NCBI GenBank assembly: GCA_003250975.1
Contig: QKIY01000030.1
Coordinates: 38,589-102,588 of the forward strand
DNA length: 64,000 nt
Origin: Gammaproteobacteria bacterium
Lineage (GTDB): Bacteria; Pseudomonadota; Gammaproteobacteria; Eutrophobiales; Eutrophobiaceae
Direction of reading: 5' to 3'
The notes beneath the pieces were generated by a model. That model made no database searches, had not been told where the DNA came from, and saw only the letters and a list, made by a program, of their open reading frames with translations. A program made the position numbers and the translations under genes. This document shows positions 49,401 to 51,992 of the stretch, piece by piece (position 1 is the first letter of the stretch; every line of letters begins with the position of its first letter).

Positions 49401-51560
49401 CCGGACGGTGAACTCGGATTGATCGTCCCGAGAGACCATGGTCTCTGGCAGGATCAGACGGGCGGGCCGACTGATCCGCAACCGGGTAATATTCCCGGCG
49501 GCGCACGAGATGTGTTACGTTCGGCTGACTTCAATGACGGCAACATGAATGTAATGGCGGCTGACAGCGGTCTATGGAGTGTGACCCAGGGCAGTCTCTC
49601 TGCTTCGGCTGAAACGATCGGTGAAGATGCCGTGGCCCTGTTCTATATCGATGATTACCTGCCTCTCTATTTTGAAATCGAGGCCAAGGTCAGCACAGAT
49701 AAGCCAACCGGTGGCTGGAAGGCAAATGCCTATGTGGTATTTGATTATTTTTCACCAACTGATTTCAAGTTTGCCGGTATCAACGTTTCAACTAACAAGA
49801 TAGAAATGGGGCATGTCGATGAAAACGGCTGGCATGTGGATATACAGTCCACCAAGCCTGTCCGGATTAAACCGGATACCTATTATGATGTACTGGTCGC
49901 AGTAAATGGTACCAATGTCACCTTGACGATTGATGATGAGACTTGGTTTAACTGGAACTTCGATCCACGCATAATCGATGGTGAAGCCTATGGATTAAAT
50001 CGAGGCCTTGTAGGTCTTGCGGGTAATGATTCAAAAATTAATTTTGATAATCTTAAGGTACAGATTCTGCCACCTGAGATTACACTCGACTATGATGATG
50101 ATTTTGAGGATGGCATGGCAGATCTCCTGTCGGGTGACACTAGGGGAACCTGGTCTGTTATCAATGGGAGATATGAAGGCATTGTCGCATCAGGTGATAT
50201 CGGTTGGAGTCTATTCAATCTGGGAACCTCGCTTGCAGTGGATTCCTATCTTGATATTGAAACAACACTGAGTACCACGGACACTGGCGGCATCATCTTT
50301 GATCGCTATGCGGACAATGATTACAAGTTTGTCGTGATTGATACTGATTCAGATCAGCTTGTTTTCGGTCACGTGGATCCAAAACATGGCTGGCAGGTCG
50401 ATCAGGCATTCGACAGAGTCTTTGATGAAGGCAATGATTACACGATTAAGCTTACTTTCAAGGGTGCTTCAGTCAGTGCAACAATCAACGGTGCCGTGGT
50501 GGGAAGCTGGGGTTACAATTCTGCTGTTGTTGATGGTGGACTGGGAGTGCTGACGAAAGATGGAAACAGTTCTTTTGAAGATGTGCGCTTTCGCACAAAC
50601 GACGCGGCCTTTGCCGAGGCCCTGATGGCAGCAGGTGCCAGTTCAGAACTGTCTGGTATTGAGGGCTGGGTGACCCCTGAAGAACTAGCGTTTATTGTCG
50701 ATACCGCCATTGATGATTGGCTTGAAAGCGGCCTTGTAGGAGCAGATGAACTGGCCGTCTTGCAGGGTGTGCGCATTGAGATTACCGATCTACCGGCATT
50801 GATGCTGGGCAAGGTAGAAGGCGACACCATATATATCGATGTCGATGCTGCAGGCTATGGCTGGTTTATCGATTCCACCCCTGATGAAAATGAGGAATTC
50901 TTCCTGACAGATGACGGTAGCCTGATGGCTATTGAAGGGAGTAAAGCAGACGGCCATATGGATCTGCTGTCTGTGGTCAGTCATGAACTCGGCCATCTCC
51001 TGGGATTTGAACATGATACAGACGGTATCATGGAAGACACAATAGTCGCTGGAGAACGGGAGTCAGTTGTTGCTGACAGTGATGGAACCGATGCTCTAGT
51101 TCAGGAAGATAATGATTTCGATCTTCGCATCCTTATCAGCATGGATGAGGGGCTTGCCAGCATGTTCACAATCACTGAATCACCAGAATTCTTCATGCCA
51201 GCAACCCTGTATGAAGCTGAAGAGAGCGAAATAGCCGCCTCTGAACCATTGGCTGTGATGATCTTCGATGAGGATAGCGGCGATTTCAATATCCAGGAAA
51301 AATCGGATTCAGAGTCTACTTCAGATACAGCCCTGACAGCTGAAGCATCAACCACAGAAATGGATGGTGAAGATGACTGGCTTATCTATACATCAAATGA
51401 TGATGAATTCGCAAGTCTGACTACCGAAGAAGCCAGTATGACAGACAGCGTCAACCTTATTGAATGGGAAGGGGCACACGCTGGTCTGGATACCACACTA
51501 CCTCCTCCCCAGACAAATACCAAGTCAAGTAATAGCAAGGACAATGACCATTGGCTATAA
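25497..51560 (+). CDS. Giant LEPR-XLL repeat protein with RTX and C-terminal metalloprotease-like domain
   Basis: One uninterrupted gene encodes about 8,687 residues (roughly 0.9 MDa), over 40% of the window. Order: a basic N-terminus with an LEPRLLLSAE box (residues 55-64); about 45 strand repeats of some 75-90 residues (about 530-4100); mixed beta modules; an EF-hand/dockerin-like pair; Calx-beta-like domains; RTX blocks (about 6,980-7,910); two LamG-like domains; a HELGHLLGFEH zinc-protease motif (H8496, H8500, H8506); and an acidic 170-residue tail. There is no hydrophobic signal peptide. On reading I saw cysteines only near the N-terminus (not an exact count). ATG 25497 follows GGGGGAAG; a GTG at 25431 would add 22 residues. 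It is probably a secreted or surface filament or adhesin exported by the operon downstream. Confidence 0.9.
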   Translation: MAQPFGMPGCKRKNPGIPKNQPIARLISSLMRRTKSPAIKRRSHISSRRLQFEPLEPRLLLSAELSFSAALASDLTLRLDNIEGVDTIVVVDNEIADPAGQIVASQALADTTAVNIFGSVGSDRLKVNLQNPFIVPVHFNDSTTGDNDALELMCTGDSDWMLDGFNEGTVGNVAFTGIENLFGSADNADTFIVTESGSISGVIDGGVGGFDSLELSGGNYDSVEYVAFDAHSGTISRDGAVLTYAGFEPIVDNTVFANLTINNGNLDDRATLTDNGNNTVTLAPVFPYLTFESITFADPTNSLTINLGDDAGTPVSKDVLTIESFDVAGIDLIVNGEGGVDEVVITGPVNADNININAELITVTGVITATTGDITLTAESTDDEGISQLDGLLFTADTSIEISGSGELHGNDITLLAHSTLDIETSNFSLGDVNIAFAVGISTANIDISDGVINATGDLNIDAMSTVTSTLTTVPDDAEDDDDEVDAAVASAILHSSPTILISDGNISAGGDAIITATNMVTADTTADGLTGDQGATVAFNLFTGDTSVIMSGGTLVADAVTLKAISERTANATANATVGGANASGGGDNQSEQRLKDPDNSNNGMADSDRASTEEGNIDFAAAVAVGVVTGDTTAQITGGTVNATVGNLDLTATGEVDVMTIADGSNKTGGDGTSVGVGVAINVVTPTVTASISDADVDSATLINITAKIPDSMISAEATSGAGGSNLGVAGSLAINVTVLNVNAMIGGNVEANGANISLTAESDTESKALAMAEVDGSGDATGVGASVAINIADNDTHAKLLGGAVLTNADDLTLSATSNHTMTTEARGGAVGGTAVTPVVAVSIATNNTQAMLGTGDALLLGGALEATASHEGSVSTLADGEAAGSSAAVGAAIAFTYSKDTVLATTLRSIMAGGAISFSSSSIGVNRSKAKASASGASDTGDDAQTQASSQRTTGNTRASSGGASGSGTDNQATAETSGESGGDSISVAAAISINIVESESRAEIGDGLTISSGGRLKLSSSANVDGAADADGQATEGGSAAVGAAVSVNTVDTDNIARLGNSTVTAADGLTVEALMAERTVDIDTTIIPVVDTGSETIFVGAGHGLTTGQVVSYDNNGGTSIAGLTDDGGTTKYYVRVEDGGKVKLYDTEEHAKAGGNTGLQNLTSTGAGTGHKLDPTEGDDVTFNPSENVRLLELDEGHGFITGDKVDYEAGTGGNIGGLSDGNTYYLIVLDNTHAQLASSKDNALKGEAITLTSDEVSDDDMLIDHTHTTAALSKSGAGSDEVGVAGSVAINRGEVITTAEVDGDVTLIDGPDFGSGIGSVNVKAESATDNTANALPAGGGAVAGSVGIGASFALNMAFHDTTAEIKNGADISNSSSSLTVKATGDHGMVTEAKNGAGGGDFGLGAGVAVVISESDTLARVGTGTALLETSGNATISAQHTNIIRTKVDSEAKGSDAGIGASVGVNYIADTNKAQLARDLTAGGSVNVDAELRLDSRLDVHASAGGGDDGSDSGESDNADQEAGDQINNNSNTGGGRSLESAGGNTSDANSQSNSNSGSEGSSVGIAAAVAVNMLDNVENSAEILSGADVSATGAVTVSASAHVDATAIADSTAVDLEADASIAAAVTVNAVSLDNKAIVHSGSEVSGNGITIEAVTTGSEKNDFAAGSFSVAGNKNDFGFAGVAAVNVIDVDTIAMSEDNTVLNSTGDVTVTAEHDMRIQAIAASGGFSTETAAGAAIAINLVGDGAGGSRTIASIGNPDTAATGAEVHADGNVSVSATHAINMLDSLTLPQTVEDAIGTVDITIGSLAVAGGGSTGSVGIAGSVVINIFETTTHAGVDRDATVDGNTGAKAGSLIVTASDTVDWTSVAGSVGIATSGVGIGAGLDLGIITKDTQAFIGRNSTIDVTGDVTIDAVSSEEFISVSANAGIGDTVGIAGSASVYVINTTTQAYVESAASAPDAASIQAGGMEVDAGGDLTITMVAGSIGGGSSVGVGAANATLVHTDTVEAFIGDRASVIVSGPFASDLTVNAHSTEEVITVSAAGGFASTLGVSGTAAVTILNETTRAYIGRLAHVDATGGFTDPDLSVTASDETDVISVAGQLAAGGSAGVGIGADVGVFTKVTEAYIESGVNSMVDGNIIVEAVSDEDLTSVAAGISAAGGAAVTVDASVHVFDITTRAFIGDDPDDLTASAGAGDVHASGSVKISAEERTEIDKVVGALSAAGSFAGTASGAVTVISKDTRAFIGNGAKVQGDGNDSVMANSGNFDLTITPEAHKSDEDQGIASDEYAGDDPNSLKNSGEVGTPALTETDSASVDNGSGGNSRSNPGTESDALTNSVTVAPLPESVSGVAVSASNQDDIETFAVGLSAAGGAAVALSAAVNVINTNTEAYIGEGALVNTESGGEAGQTVLVAAGSDFRHIAVSGSAAFGTAGVAPAVDVTLVSNTVKAYIDSSATVNAEDDVLVVARASEDVLLVGAGLAAGSVGIGGAVSVLSIDNTTEASIAGNVTAEGDVQVLASDDTHVVAVDGAGGFGLGGLGASVGVINIDKSTNAFIATGASVNARGHGTGIETLAGTLTDGDDASGFDPTNVNGLVVQAQSSEEVFHIAVALGGGFVGVAGGILVTTIDSSTHAYIDDADINQVDNNLASSVQDVYVNAANKVDIVTFAGGIGVGAAGIAGAVDIGTVRNDINAEIKTGAVVSTEDSVTVNALGIKDIDGIAGSGAAGAVGMAASVGVWTIGQSLERNYQGDGGPNDNALDSDGPDGTADNDAGSQAEGTSDEVVLALDDTDTGAHDPNAASNSDDRISAGIFQATHGSNGFESDPNRPTQAGVTGSVDGDPSGTNASIGSANITTTDGDINVNAVENIHVNMTQGGVAGGLAGAGAGIGVLNIASNVSATAGGILSAGGDLNIHADLHEEVDALAFAGGAGFVGLGGAVSVINDTSTVTAGLSDNAIVHNADLIDIDANSEQEFKVLTVGISGGGIAASASFAKITVENGSATEVLAFVGDNVNIGQDVSDEVGGLNVEAHSDIQVDGNNAFGLSAGGVAGTANFAIAVVTPEVIAKVGDGATGANIKLTGDMLVKAESTANIDTVVTGFSGGGVAGGVSVSRSILTPEIRASVVKGSIEADNLNVLTLSNVGAPDDYGANSLAFAAAGGLAAGTGSFSTANHSPTLESAVGTSVDVNNSGNVMVSVDGNQQAIARSDGAAGGLVGVGLTDADAIASGSFEAHFDGEIKNGDNAGAESLMVTANSTDTANSRAIAATGGGLVSGQANDSYAETNPTVNAYVGSSGLINVNSNINIIATQQSEADAITKGVSIGGVAGVGSSISNAVIHPDVDAYLLASAVRAGGNLTISATITPQAGVVPDYQILATDQIADTVIVNNHGLTTGDAVVYDNNSQTEITGLDVDDPDPEADPLREFNVIVEDENTLAFGNVFDGNSDVDPLRDIIDFGRAHNFVDGDQVIYVKADDATVVGGLDELITTYTVVVVDGTTIKLRDPGDTYIQKSFTPTSGTNFNINNHNFTEGMAVTYDAPDADIFTNIQVDVDGGIEDGKADLDHNAGGNNIQFVNDAGDPVAPGFGDGDLVLYTSDGTALGGLENDTVYKVHDTGTTGLIQLLAYFSGDVTFNNNGMNNATLVRDDGLNWSDFGFKLNQNIEISGAGTSNGSYQITGLSGSTITLNVDDVSNPGAPSATVVSEDVIALNAGDKSTTSLDKTVKHSLIKLSNRPMTTAEPGVTFVDGRTFYVHVIDDDHFQLEKTAGSGAINFTAQAGATDNHFIGPDRVDLSQGTGDQILRLDIDSGVSGTQFLLGPGGVPLNIISPPTGDGISSATSSGSGGGFVGVNINTANLNIDTTITAYIDANLVDADGNVSISGTSSTNSQTSVKNATGGFVGVGDPDTNVTINSTTELYISEGSRVIAGGDFLMDADSMTTSTANSRAVTGGFVGVANADADITLSYSTTATIKDGASVIAGNVAKLETISHADQSATANAIGIGFGGDGDADANSTISSGISQVEVAQNAALIGREVLLSSTVPDLVVNADADGRGGGFVAIAGGRGDVDVTTHNNILVGTNAEITGFEGVDFITRFDGVATNAISFARATGLFGHVNATSDNTTRTSSLVSGASDALITAGPRDNALTSLQTAGESAHLAFLINTNNGTINARNDDAHVSKRSLATGSPHHTGSLEVITREIDFNSDVLITSGQSPELVVKTLMVGVTGEIEEAVNITVDDSAAGIGSTSTEGKGDIIQSTDIIVNDIGNPGPGDVVFKSDDIAGAGGTWTFRESLQRVTIINKSDKDIIINNIEVIDDQQPLVWLDPLATDVGDPGSSLTFTIEQEVAPTLVDIRNTGPSDVYINGTIENPIGTTSILNTNGSVFSTKDRDVNDGRVSLIRTNVLRIDATDYVGSDPGASGHRLNIDIVDSDGLPEDAIFTTNDVNGFADDILLSAENRFVTGQLVQYQASGTVIGGLTDGGYYFTIVSDDGLRVSLATSLSNAKAGIAIDLNPTGDPSNEHTLILAETFTIDAGNDVFVDLKALQRQDLAFYVVEIDRISAGHTADVLIRESLEQDGAGESGGILVDFDDANPASGEPHFTFFDGLDGDPQPLSRGAFATGNTTVPSTYDFRGINPTTGDRDLAGLQVGDITPTGNIVVAAAEPDPSDETINVLGITEVNGTGDIDVLTNGYIALSEKTGDMRVERIRSNASDVLLYSPRKILDARDDAGNGVEADVSGRNITLVAGAGLVNPNHADVAGEVLNPTLIDIDASWGGIGEPDNFLEINVDNRNGADGLGVLRAFDITADNSFGIFLDEVINDLHVHTVHTIQDISLRTVDGSILDSRNGGLGDDDANLIGKNIYLDANGEGSSIGAFDNDLEIDSRNGSSPNNDDVAFEAVENIYLTETAGNMRLVMAHTYDGDIRLTVRDSAAEGEDLLLLHSGTARFAEDENSFPTFQEDADRDVLHGQIFAESGDVLLRVGDNVDLDSNSEILAAGSIDIYGDVSATNEVIHSLINLDAGLGTVMLLRGRIIANATVNAGSKQNGDPVGTADPSYTAPGAGDLTRIWGNVDVDTIQFGDPTGDQGGTAQGDDGYIFLGSKTRAFGSQNLDPTNADGEDRFRVYYLQDTTTVTSPANFALLDAAGQELAEHTLTLDGVSESDDYQIFTLGSNSDIDERNYVINVLDTGLSNDGVDELIIHGFDSPDNGNDEFGNNLPTDDLFLLRKASFLPNEDADRPAYIAMLHGQPDAYLDTIEGNEPSDEVIRINYDTALNGRITIQGYGGNDSFYSDDTSAIVSLQGGAGDDTFQIGQIFGDKRDQAEGMLLAQDVFPDLVPTTRGWLSPGINAPLVAQGGTGDDEFRVFSNQAELRLEGDDNNDLFIVRAFAIAAVANQDWNNDGNIDVDDLPAVDVDTNGDGIINFADADSTPDDWTDDTIVLDDDGVAMPIIGLGFSVARAPDIRAGGGEDEVQYNVNAPVSVDGGTGFDKLVILATEFADDIAITNSGIFGAGLNVRYSTIEVVEIDGLEGDDEFFVQSTEFGVAYRVIGGLGSDTINVAGDVTEDIVTRELEGASGAVDHLVTSDDLLYDGVLVDGFAYNVASEEEGIVIIDESNGFTAVREGGPVTIDEYTVKLAVQPLPGQLVYITVSAARSPQEEADDQLNHNELDPPQPFLPNGEGDTIWLTTSSPNNPTFPDFQRDVVVNGTPEVINNRAVVLTFDDSNWNTAQTVHVFAPDDPRAEGDRVVVVQHSVISDLSGVLPGDYPEDPETMLPIDPADYVDPFDAADVRNVEVLVRDNDTPGVFFTEVEPGTSIEDGRTLVIEGNDVTKLNDEILVQLAKEPGMDEDVFVRLFLNETSDDNVKLLDVDDPGDLDSRMFKGADGYWRIQFDDTNWDDPVRVGIEARDDATREDPGTAVISFERDDLLTTDADYIFPNLRSGSGLLDIEVIDNETSGAVVIQSEGNTLLNADGTDTDDYTLRLTREPDADVDIAILTDGLADVVEVNGVPVTPMDYETIGGIRPVQVFEGSLIFEDVAGEGQITRGTGSDLGSFISEGFTVGQEIEIGEAGAPFDGQYIITSVDHQVMTVSTTFGIAAAEEVLDTPTISDLAPIGIFTGEVEFSIVSEEIDGVMVDTYRMTITGLGDEDQGWLANRFLEGQRIRIDGALNPGDYKIAIIRGENDTKDDTIQFTVEIPGGPASFNAGIETITVVRTAAVATFTPGEDGNPGEYWMQQTVVLQADPNYEVPITREGVKVFPVEGHYLSKLRGPLAVEGGPTGADRSLENGLKLPGEADDFLIAIGTQPPESQQIDVLNIFNDTSKEDVNGNMTQTTLRGFNMAEDLDFGALGAGVFGESGFFPGGISFGKISLGPGGFNTDGAQSTIEVLNLMLGEGNDHLDILGTLDPAPPVQVIQDFEFTPDGGNDGGTIVREGFDWKAVGFLVGQTVTIEGEVGEWIVTAIDDAIPPGESEPDPNDNSILVLSGPPLPDIDGVHTITATDQSVITIDETVDVIETTAGGVVTRNSGSWVTDNYDIGDIVTIDEDFNQDEYVVAAVTDTELTLVGRQLALVSSANRTFNNTTDGNLGSIIEVSIDPSYTGGIVTRASGSWIDEGYLAGHLVTMIDGNGKRDFRINEISEDGLSLTLEGVALQDETGVTKSFYVQGQHGGLTVVHGGGNFHLETVGDMNVDSNHPDGFALTRLDGRAWVKDRYEVGQVLQLEGETYTREILDIVDTTIPTPDDAQLTWGIGSTLILSDPLGMGGTELADGDYLEETDNQLALHVADPLKTETTQVMDIATHTLTRSAGIWTDDGFFVGQTVFISTMAGPFTVAALDGDEMTLEDVALTPQDDVELTVHGFDVSRDGGARAGGDHIIVSGGAGPDSPLVVYGDTSQDGMWYSGEPFSVLGLELGEKPFDPFPQLTDEENEDDEWVFPLANPFDLHGNDIIDASALFADAIAGELPSVGLTMYGGRGDDILIGSQTGDHIAGGSGDDLIIGNRGTDHIYGDSGINVNLFTRALTISTVDASPLPTSDPNVDTKGTTIQPVKSPLRDNMEAGRDTIFGDGMDSEAGAFGDFDDIIFGDHGVIDMLVEDPNLPPILLQRIQTTSPDLVLAINSAELQNGNDDIVFGGLGSDIVIGGAGNDMIDGDELDDSRLGDDDRLFGDNVFLTRMGGADGDLFDDVDNLRFQTLAGTLMYSRTDRDIPAGFDPVNADNSGLLLVDGIARHYRDPDGAPWWAEYSVDYSAVHNIEMDLDNAGADSFGNDYIAGSEGHDEIFGQLGNDIIQGDGSIADAFNTGAHVGASRTPGDDSDPVGPLTVEASFESATDGEDYIEGGGGNDVVFGGLGQDDIIGGSSSFYSLDNDGVDLATSPELHQRPDGDDLIFGGAGIQIDRNNGFDPDTGSGEDVVVITDGTEFKDKHSRDADNIVGDNGNIIRIVGVNHIDVNPTGDPDAGPLYVTFNYDNYDQDEPEPGEKIIVRGITLLDYTPGGPAFRPDLFSAEDPSDPIFRNEFDIWAQVDIGGHDEVHGETGDDIMYTGGGHDIIFGDADDDDAIGGWGNDWISGGTGIDGIIGDDGRIFTSRNSAEIAEDLYGVETLLAEDPDTRTSQGNVLNEFIYTPGEVQSATINIQGELKKTVDITPFNLTPNADGADDPLFDAYFVDDVIFGGLGNDFLHGASGDDAIAGGEALPESYTQRFDSNGNIIGLVRTDFTRPWNPGDILKFGDDTDPWNAPKPIQNRLGEFFLYDEYDPRRTIMFEADGTVWKEGDAPDFAYFLNQLADEGPTENGAVEFDPNGTPIAFEDKHNDGADVIFGDLGNDWIVGGTGRDNMYGGWGNDLLNADDVLTIEGEGDFGDANPKKIQPSPNDTPDTHPLYEDRAFGGAGLDILIGNTGGDRLIDWTGEFNSYIVPFAPFGIATVSRQVPPQMFEFLYALSAGDGADPTRATDTGNDVARNGEPDGELGLIVPRDHGLWQDQTGGPTDPQPGNIPGGARDVLRSADFNDGNMNVMAADSGLWSVTQGSLSASAETIGEDAVALFYIDDYLPLYFEIEAKVSTDKPTGGWKANAYVVFDYFSPTDFKFAGINVSTNKIEMGHVDENGWHVDIQSTKPVRIKPDTYYDVLVAVNGTNVTLTIDDETWFNWNFDPRIIDGEAYGLNRGLVGLAGNDSKINFDNLKVQILPPEITLDYDDDFEDGMADLLSGDTRGTWSVINGRYEGIVASGDIGWSLFNLGTSLAVDSYLDIETTLSTTDTGGIIFDRYADNDYKFVVIDTDSDQLVFGHVDPKHGWQVDQAFDRVFDEGNDYTIKLTFKGASVSATINGAVVGSWGYNSAVVDGGLGVLTKDGNSSFEDVRFRTNDAAFAEALMAAGASSELSGIEGWVTPEELAFIVDTAIDDWLESGLVGADELAVLQGVRIEITDLPALMLGKVEGDTIYIDVDAAGYGWFIDSTPDENEEFFLTDDGSLMAIEGSKADGHMDLLSVVSHELGHLLGFEHDTDGIMEDTIVAGERESVVADSDGTDALVQEDNDFDLRILISMDEGLASMFTITESPEFFMPATLYEAEESEIAASEPLAVMIFDEDSGDFNIQEKSDSESTSDTALTAEASTTEMDGEDDWLIYTSNDDEFASLTTEEASMTDSVNLIEWEGAHAGLDTTLPPPQTNTKSSNSKDNDHWL
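25587..25688 (+). other. Basic region plus LEPR-XLL box (putative sorting signal)
   Basis: Residues about 31-64 of the giant protein contain many Arg/Lys (MRRTKSPAIKRRSHISSRR) and then LQFEPLEPRLLLSAEL. The LEPRxLL box is a recognised N-terminal motif of very large bacterial proteins. No stretch is long or hydrophobic enough for a Sec or Tat signal peptide, so this box is the best candidate for the export signal. A cleavage position after LLLSA is possible but not demonstrated. Confidence 0.7.
27090..37790 (+). repeat. About 45 degenerate strand repeats in the giant protein
   Basis: A pattern of roughly 75-90 residues recurs about 45 times. Each unit has a glycine/alanine-rich core with alternating small residues (VGIGAAVAVN, VGIAGSVVIN, VGVGASVAIN and similar), then T-x-A-x-I-G (TQAFIGRN, TEAYIGEG, TRAFIGDD), then a polar stretch and V-x-A. 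The series is interrupted at about 35630-37030 by other beta modules. The regularity suggests a beta-helical or stacked-strand stalk. At least five Ser/Gly/Asn/Asp-rich linkers break it (near 27250, 28290, 30020, 32290 and 33770). Confidence 0.8.
28818..39060 (+). repeat. Dispersed HGxxTGDxVxY modules
   Basis: A module of about 45-60 residues occurs about seven times: near 28818 (HGLTTGQVVSYDNNGG), 29104 (HGFITGDKVDYEAGTGG), 35684 (HGLTTGDAVVYDNNS), 35902 (HNFVDGDQVIYVKADD), 36099 (HNFTEGMAVTYDAP, incomplete), 36273 (FGDGDLVLYTSDG) and 38897 (NRFVTGQLVQYQASG). Each complete copy continues with I-x-G-L-x-D-G, then YY-x-x-V and a Leu-Ala or Leu-Arg turn. The function is unknown; beta-sandwich or fibre modules are likely. 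Confidence 0.7.
41707..41813 (+). other. EF-hand/dockerin-like calcium-binding pair in the giant protein
   Basis: Two adjacent acidic loops, DWNNDGNIDVDDL and DTNGDGIINFADAD, match the DxNxDGxIxxxD pattern of EF-hand and dockerin calcium sites. They lie between a beta-rich domain and the conserved block GLEGDDEFFVQSTEFG. Calcium binding here would complement the RTX repeats further on. Confidence 0.65.
42380..43560 (+). other. Calx-beta-like domains in the giant protein
   Basis: Three consecutive segments share the Calx-beta-like plan: a VREGG or VIEGND opening, then EYTVKL, EILVQL or DYTLRL, then TFDDSNWNTAQTV or QFDDTNWDDPVRV, closing with VEVLVRDNDTPG or IEVIDNETSG. Such domains bind calcium and serve as spacer modules in adhesins. 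Boundaries are approximate. Confidence 0.6.
46431..49215 (+). repeat. RTX (GGxGxD) calcium-binding blocks
   Basis: About eight blocks of RTX nonapeptides occur, for example GGRGDDILIGS, GGSGDDLIIGN, GGLGSDIVIGGAGNDMIDGD, GQLGNDIIQGD, GGGGNDVVFGGLGQDDIIGG, GGWGNDWISGGTG, GGLGNDFLHGASGDD and GDLGNDWIVGGTG. The last block runs into DWTGEFNSYIVPFAPFG. RTX repeats fold into calcium-loaded beta-rolls outside the cell, so the protein is expected to be secreted. The blocks are separated by 60-150-residue insertions and are followed by about 780 more residues, unlike classic RTX toxins. Confidence 0.88.
49520..50590 (+). other. Two LamG/concanavalin-like beta-sandwich domains
   Basis: Two related domains of about 175 residues follow each other. 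Shared landmarks are DFNDGNM/DFEDGMA, LWSVTQG/TWSVING, YFEIEAKVST/YLDIETTLST, FKFAGINVSTNKIEMGHVDE/YKFVVIDTDSDQLVFGHVDP, GWHVD/GWQVD, and VTLTIDDETWFNWNFD/VSATINGAVVGSWGYN. They look like laminin-G/concanavalin-type sandwiches that commonly bind glycans or structural surfaces. Confidence 0.65.
50660..51060 (+). other. C-terminal matrixin-like zinc metalloprotease domain
   Basis: HELGHLLGFEHD (H8496, E8497, H8500, H8506) is the HExxHxxGxxH zinc site of metzincin-type proteases, and GIMEDTI about ten residues later could supply the Met-turn. Upstream IYIDVDAAGYGWFIDSTP and DLLSVVSHELGH are a conserved lead-in in large LEPR-XLL-type proteins. The domain may be reduced and could act in self-processing. 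Activity is not shown. Confidence 0.7.
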
Positions 51561-51634
51561 TGGTCTATGTCTTTGAATATTAAGCTGTACTGCGTTTATC
51601 ATAGTAATTATAAAGAAAGCTAAGGAGAATACCG

Positions 51635-51967
51635 ATGGCTGATTCCAAGGCGAAAGCTGACAAGGCCGGAGCTGCGATGGGCGCCAGCCCGAAAGTTGAG
51701 TGGGACGACTCAAAAATGAACACCACCTATGCCAACGTAGCCAATGCCGCTAGTACCCGGGAGGAGGTCACCTTGCTGTTTGGTACCAATAAGAGCTGGA
51801 ATATTTCAAAGGACAATTCGGTTAAAGTTGAACTCTCAGACCGAATTATCCTGAGCCCTTTTGCAGCCAAGAGACTCTGGCTTATCCTAGGTAGCGTGCT
51901 CGAAGAGTATGAGTCCCGGTTCGGAAAACTGGATATCGAGTCCCGGGCTGGTGCGACAAAACAGTAG
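51635..51967 (+). CDS. DUF3467-family small protein
   Basis: This is a 110-residue soluble protein whose core (TTYANVANAASTREEVTLLFG, in part; KVELSDRIILSPFAAKRLWLILGSVLEEYESRFG, in part) matches the DUF3467 family. The function of the family is unknown. A strong AAGGAG ribosome site precedes the ATG. It is the first gene of the operon that follows the giant gene, 74 bp after its stop and 25 bp before the GAF-HlyD gene, so a role in export of the giant protein (chaperone or adaptor) is inferred from position only. Confidence 0.85.
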   Translation: MADSKAKADKAGAAMGASPKVEWDDSKMNTTYANVANAASTREEVTLLFGTNKSWNISKDNSVKVELSDRIILSPFAAKRLWLILGSVLEEYESRFGKLDIESRAGATKQ

Positions 51968-51992
51968 GCGATCAGCTTTGTAACAGACCCTC

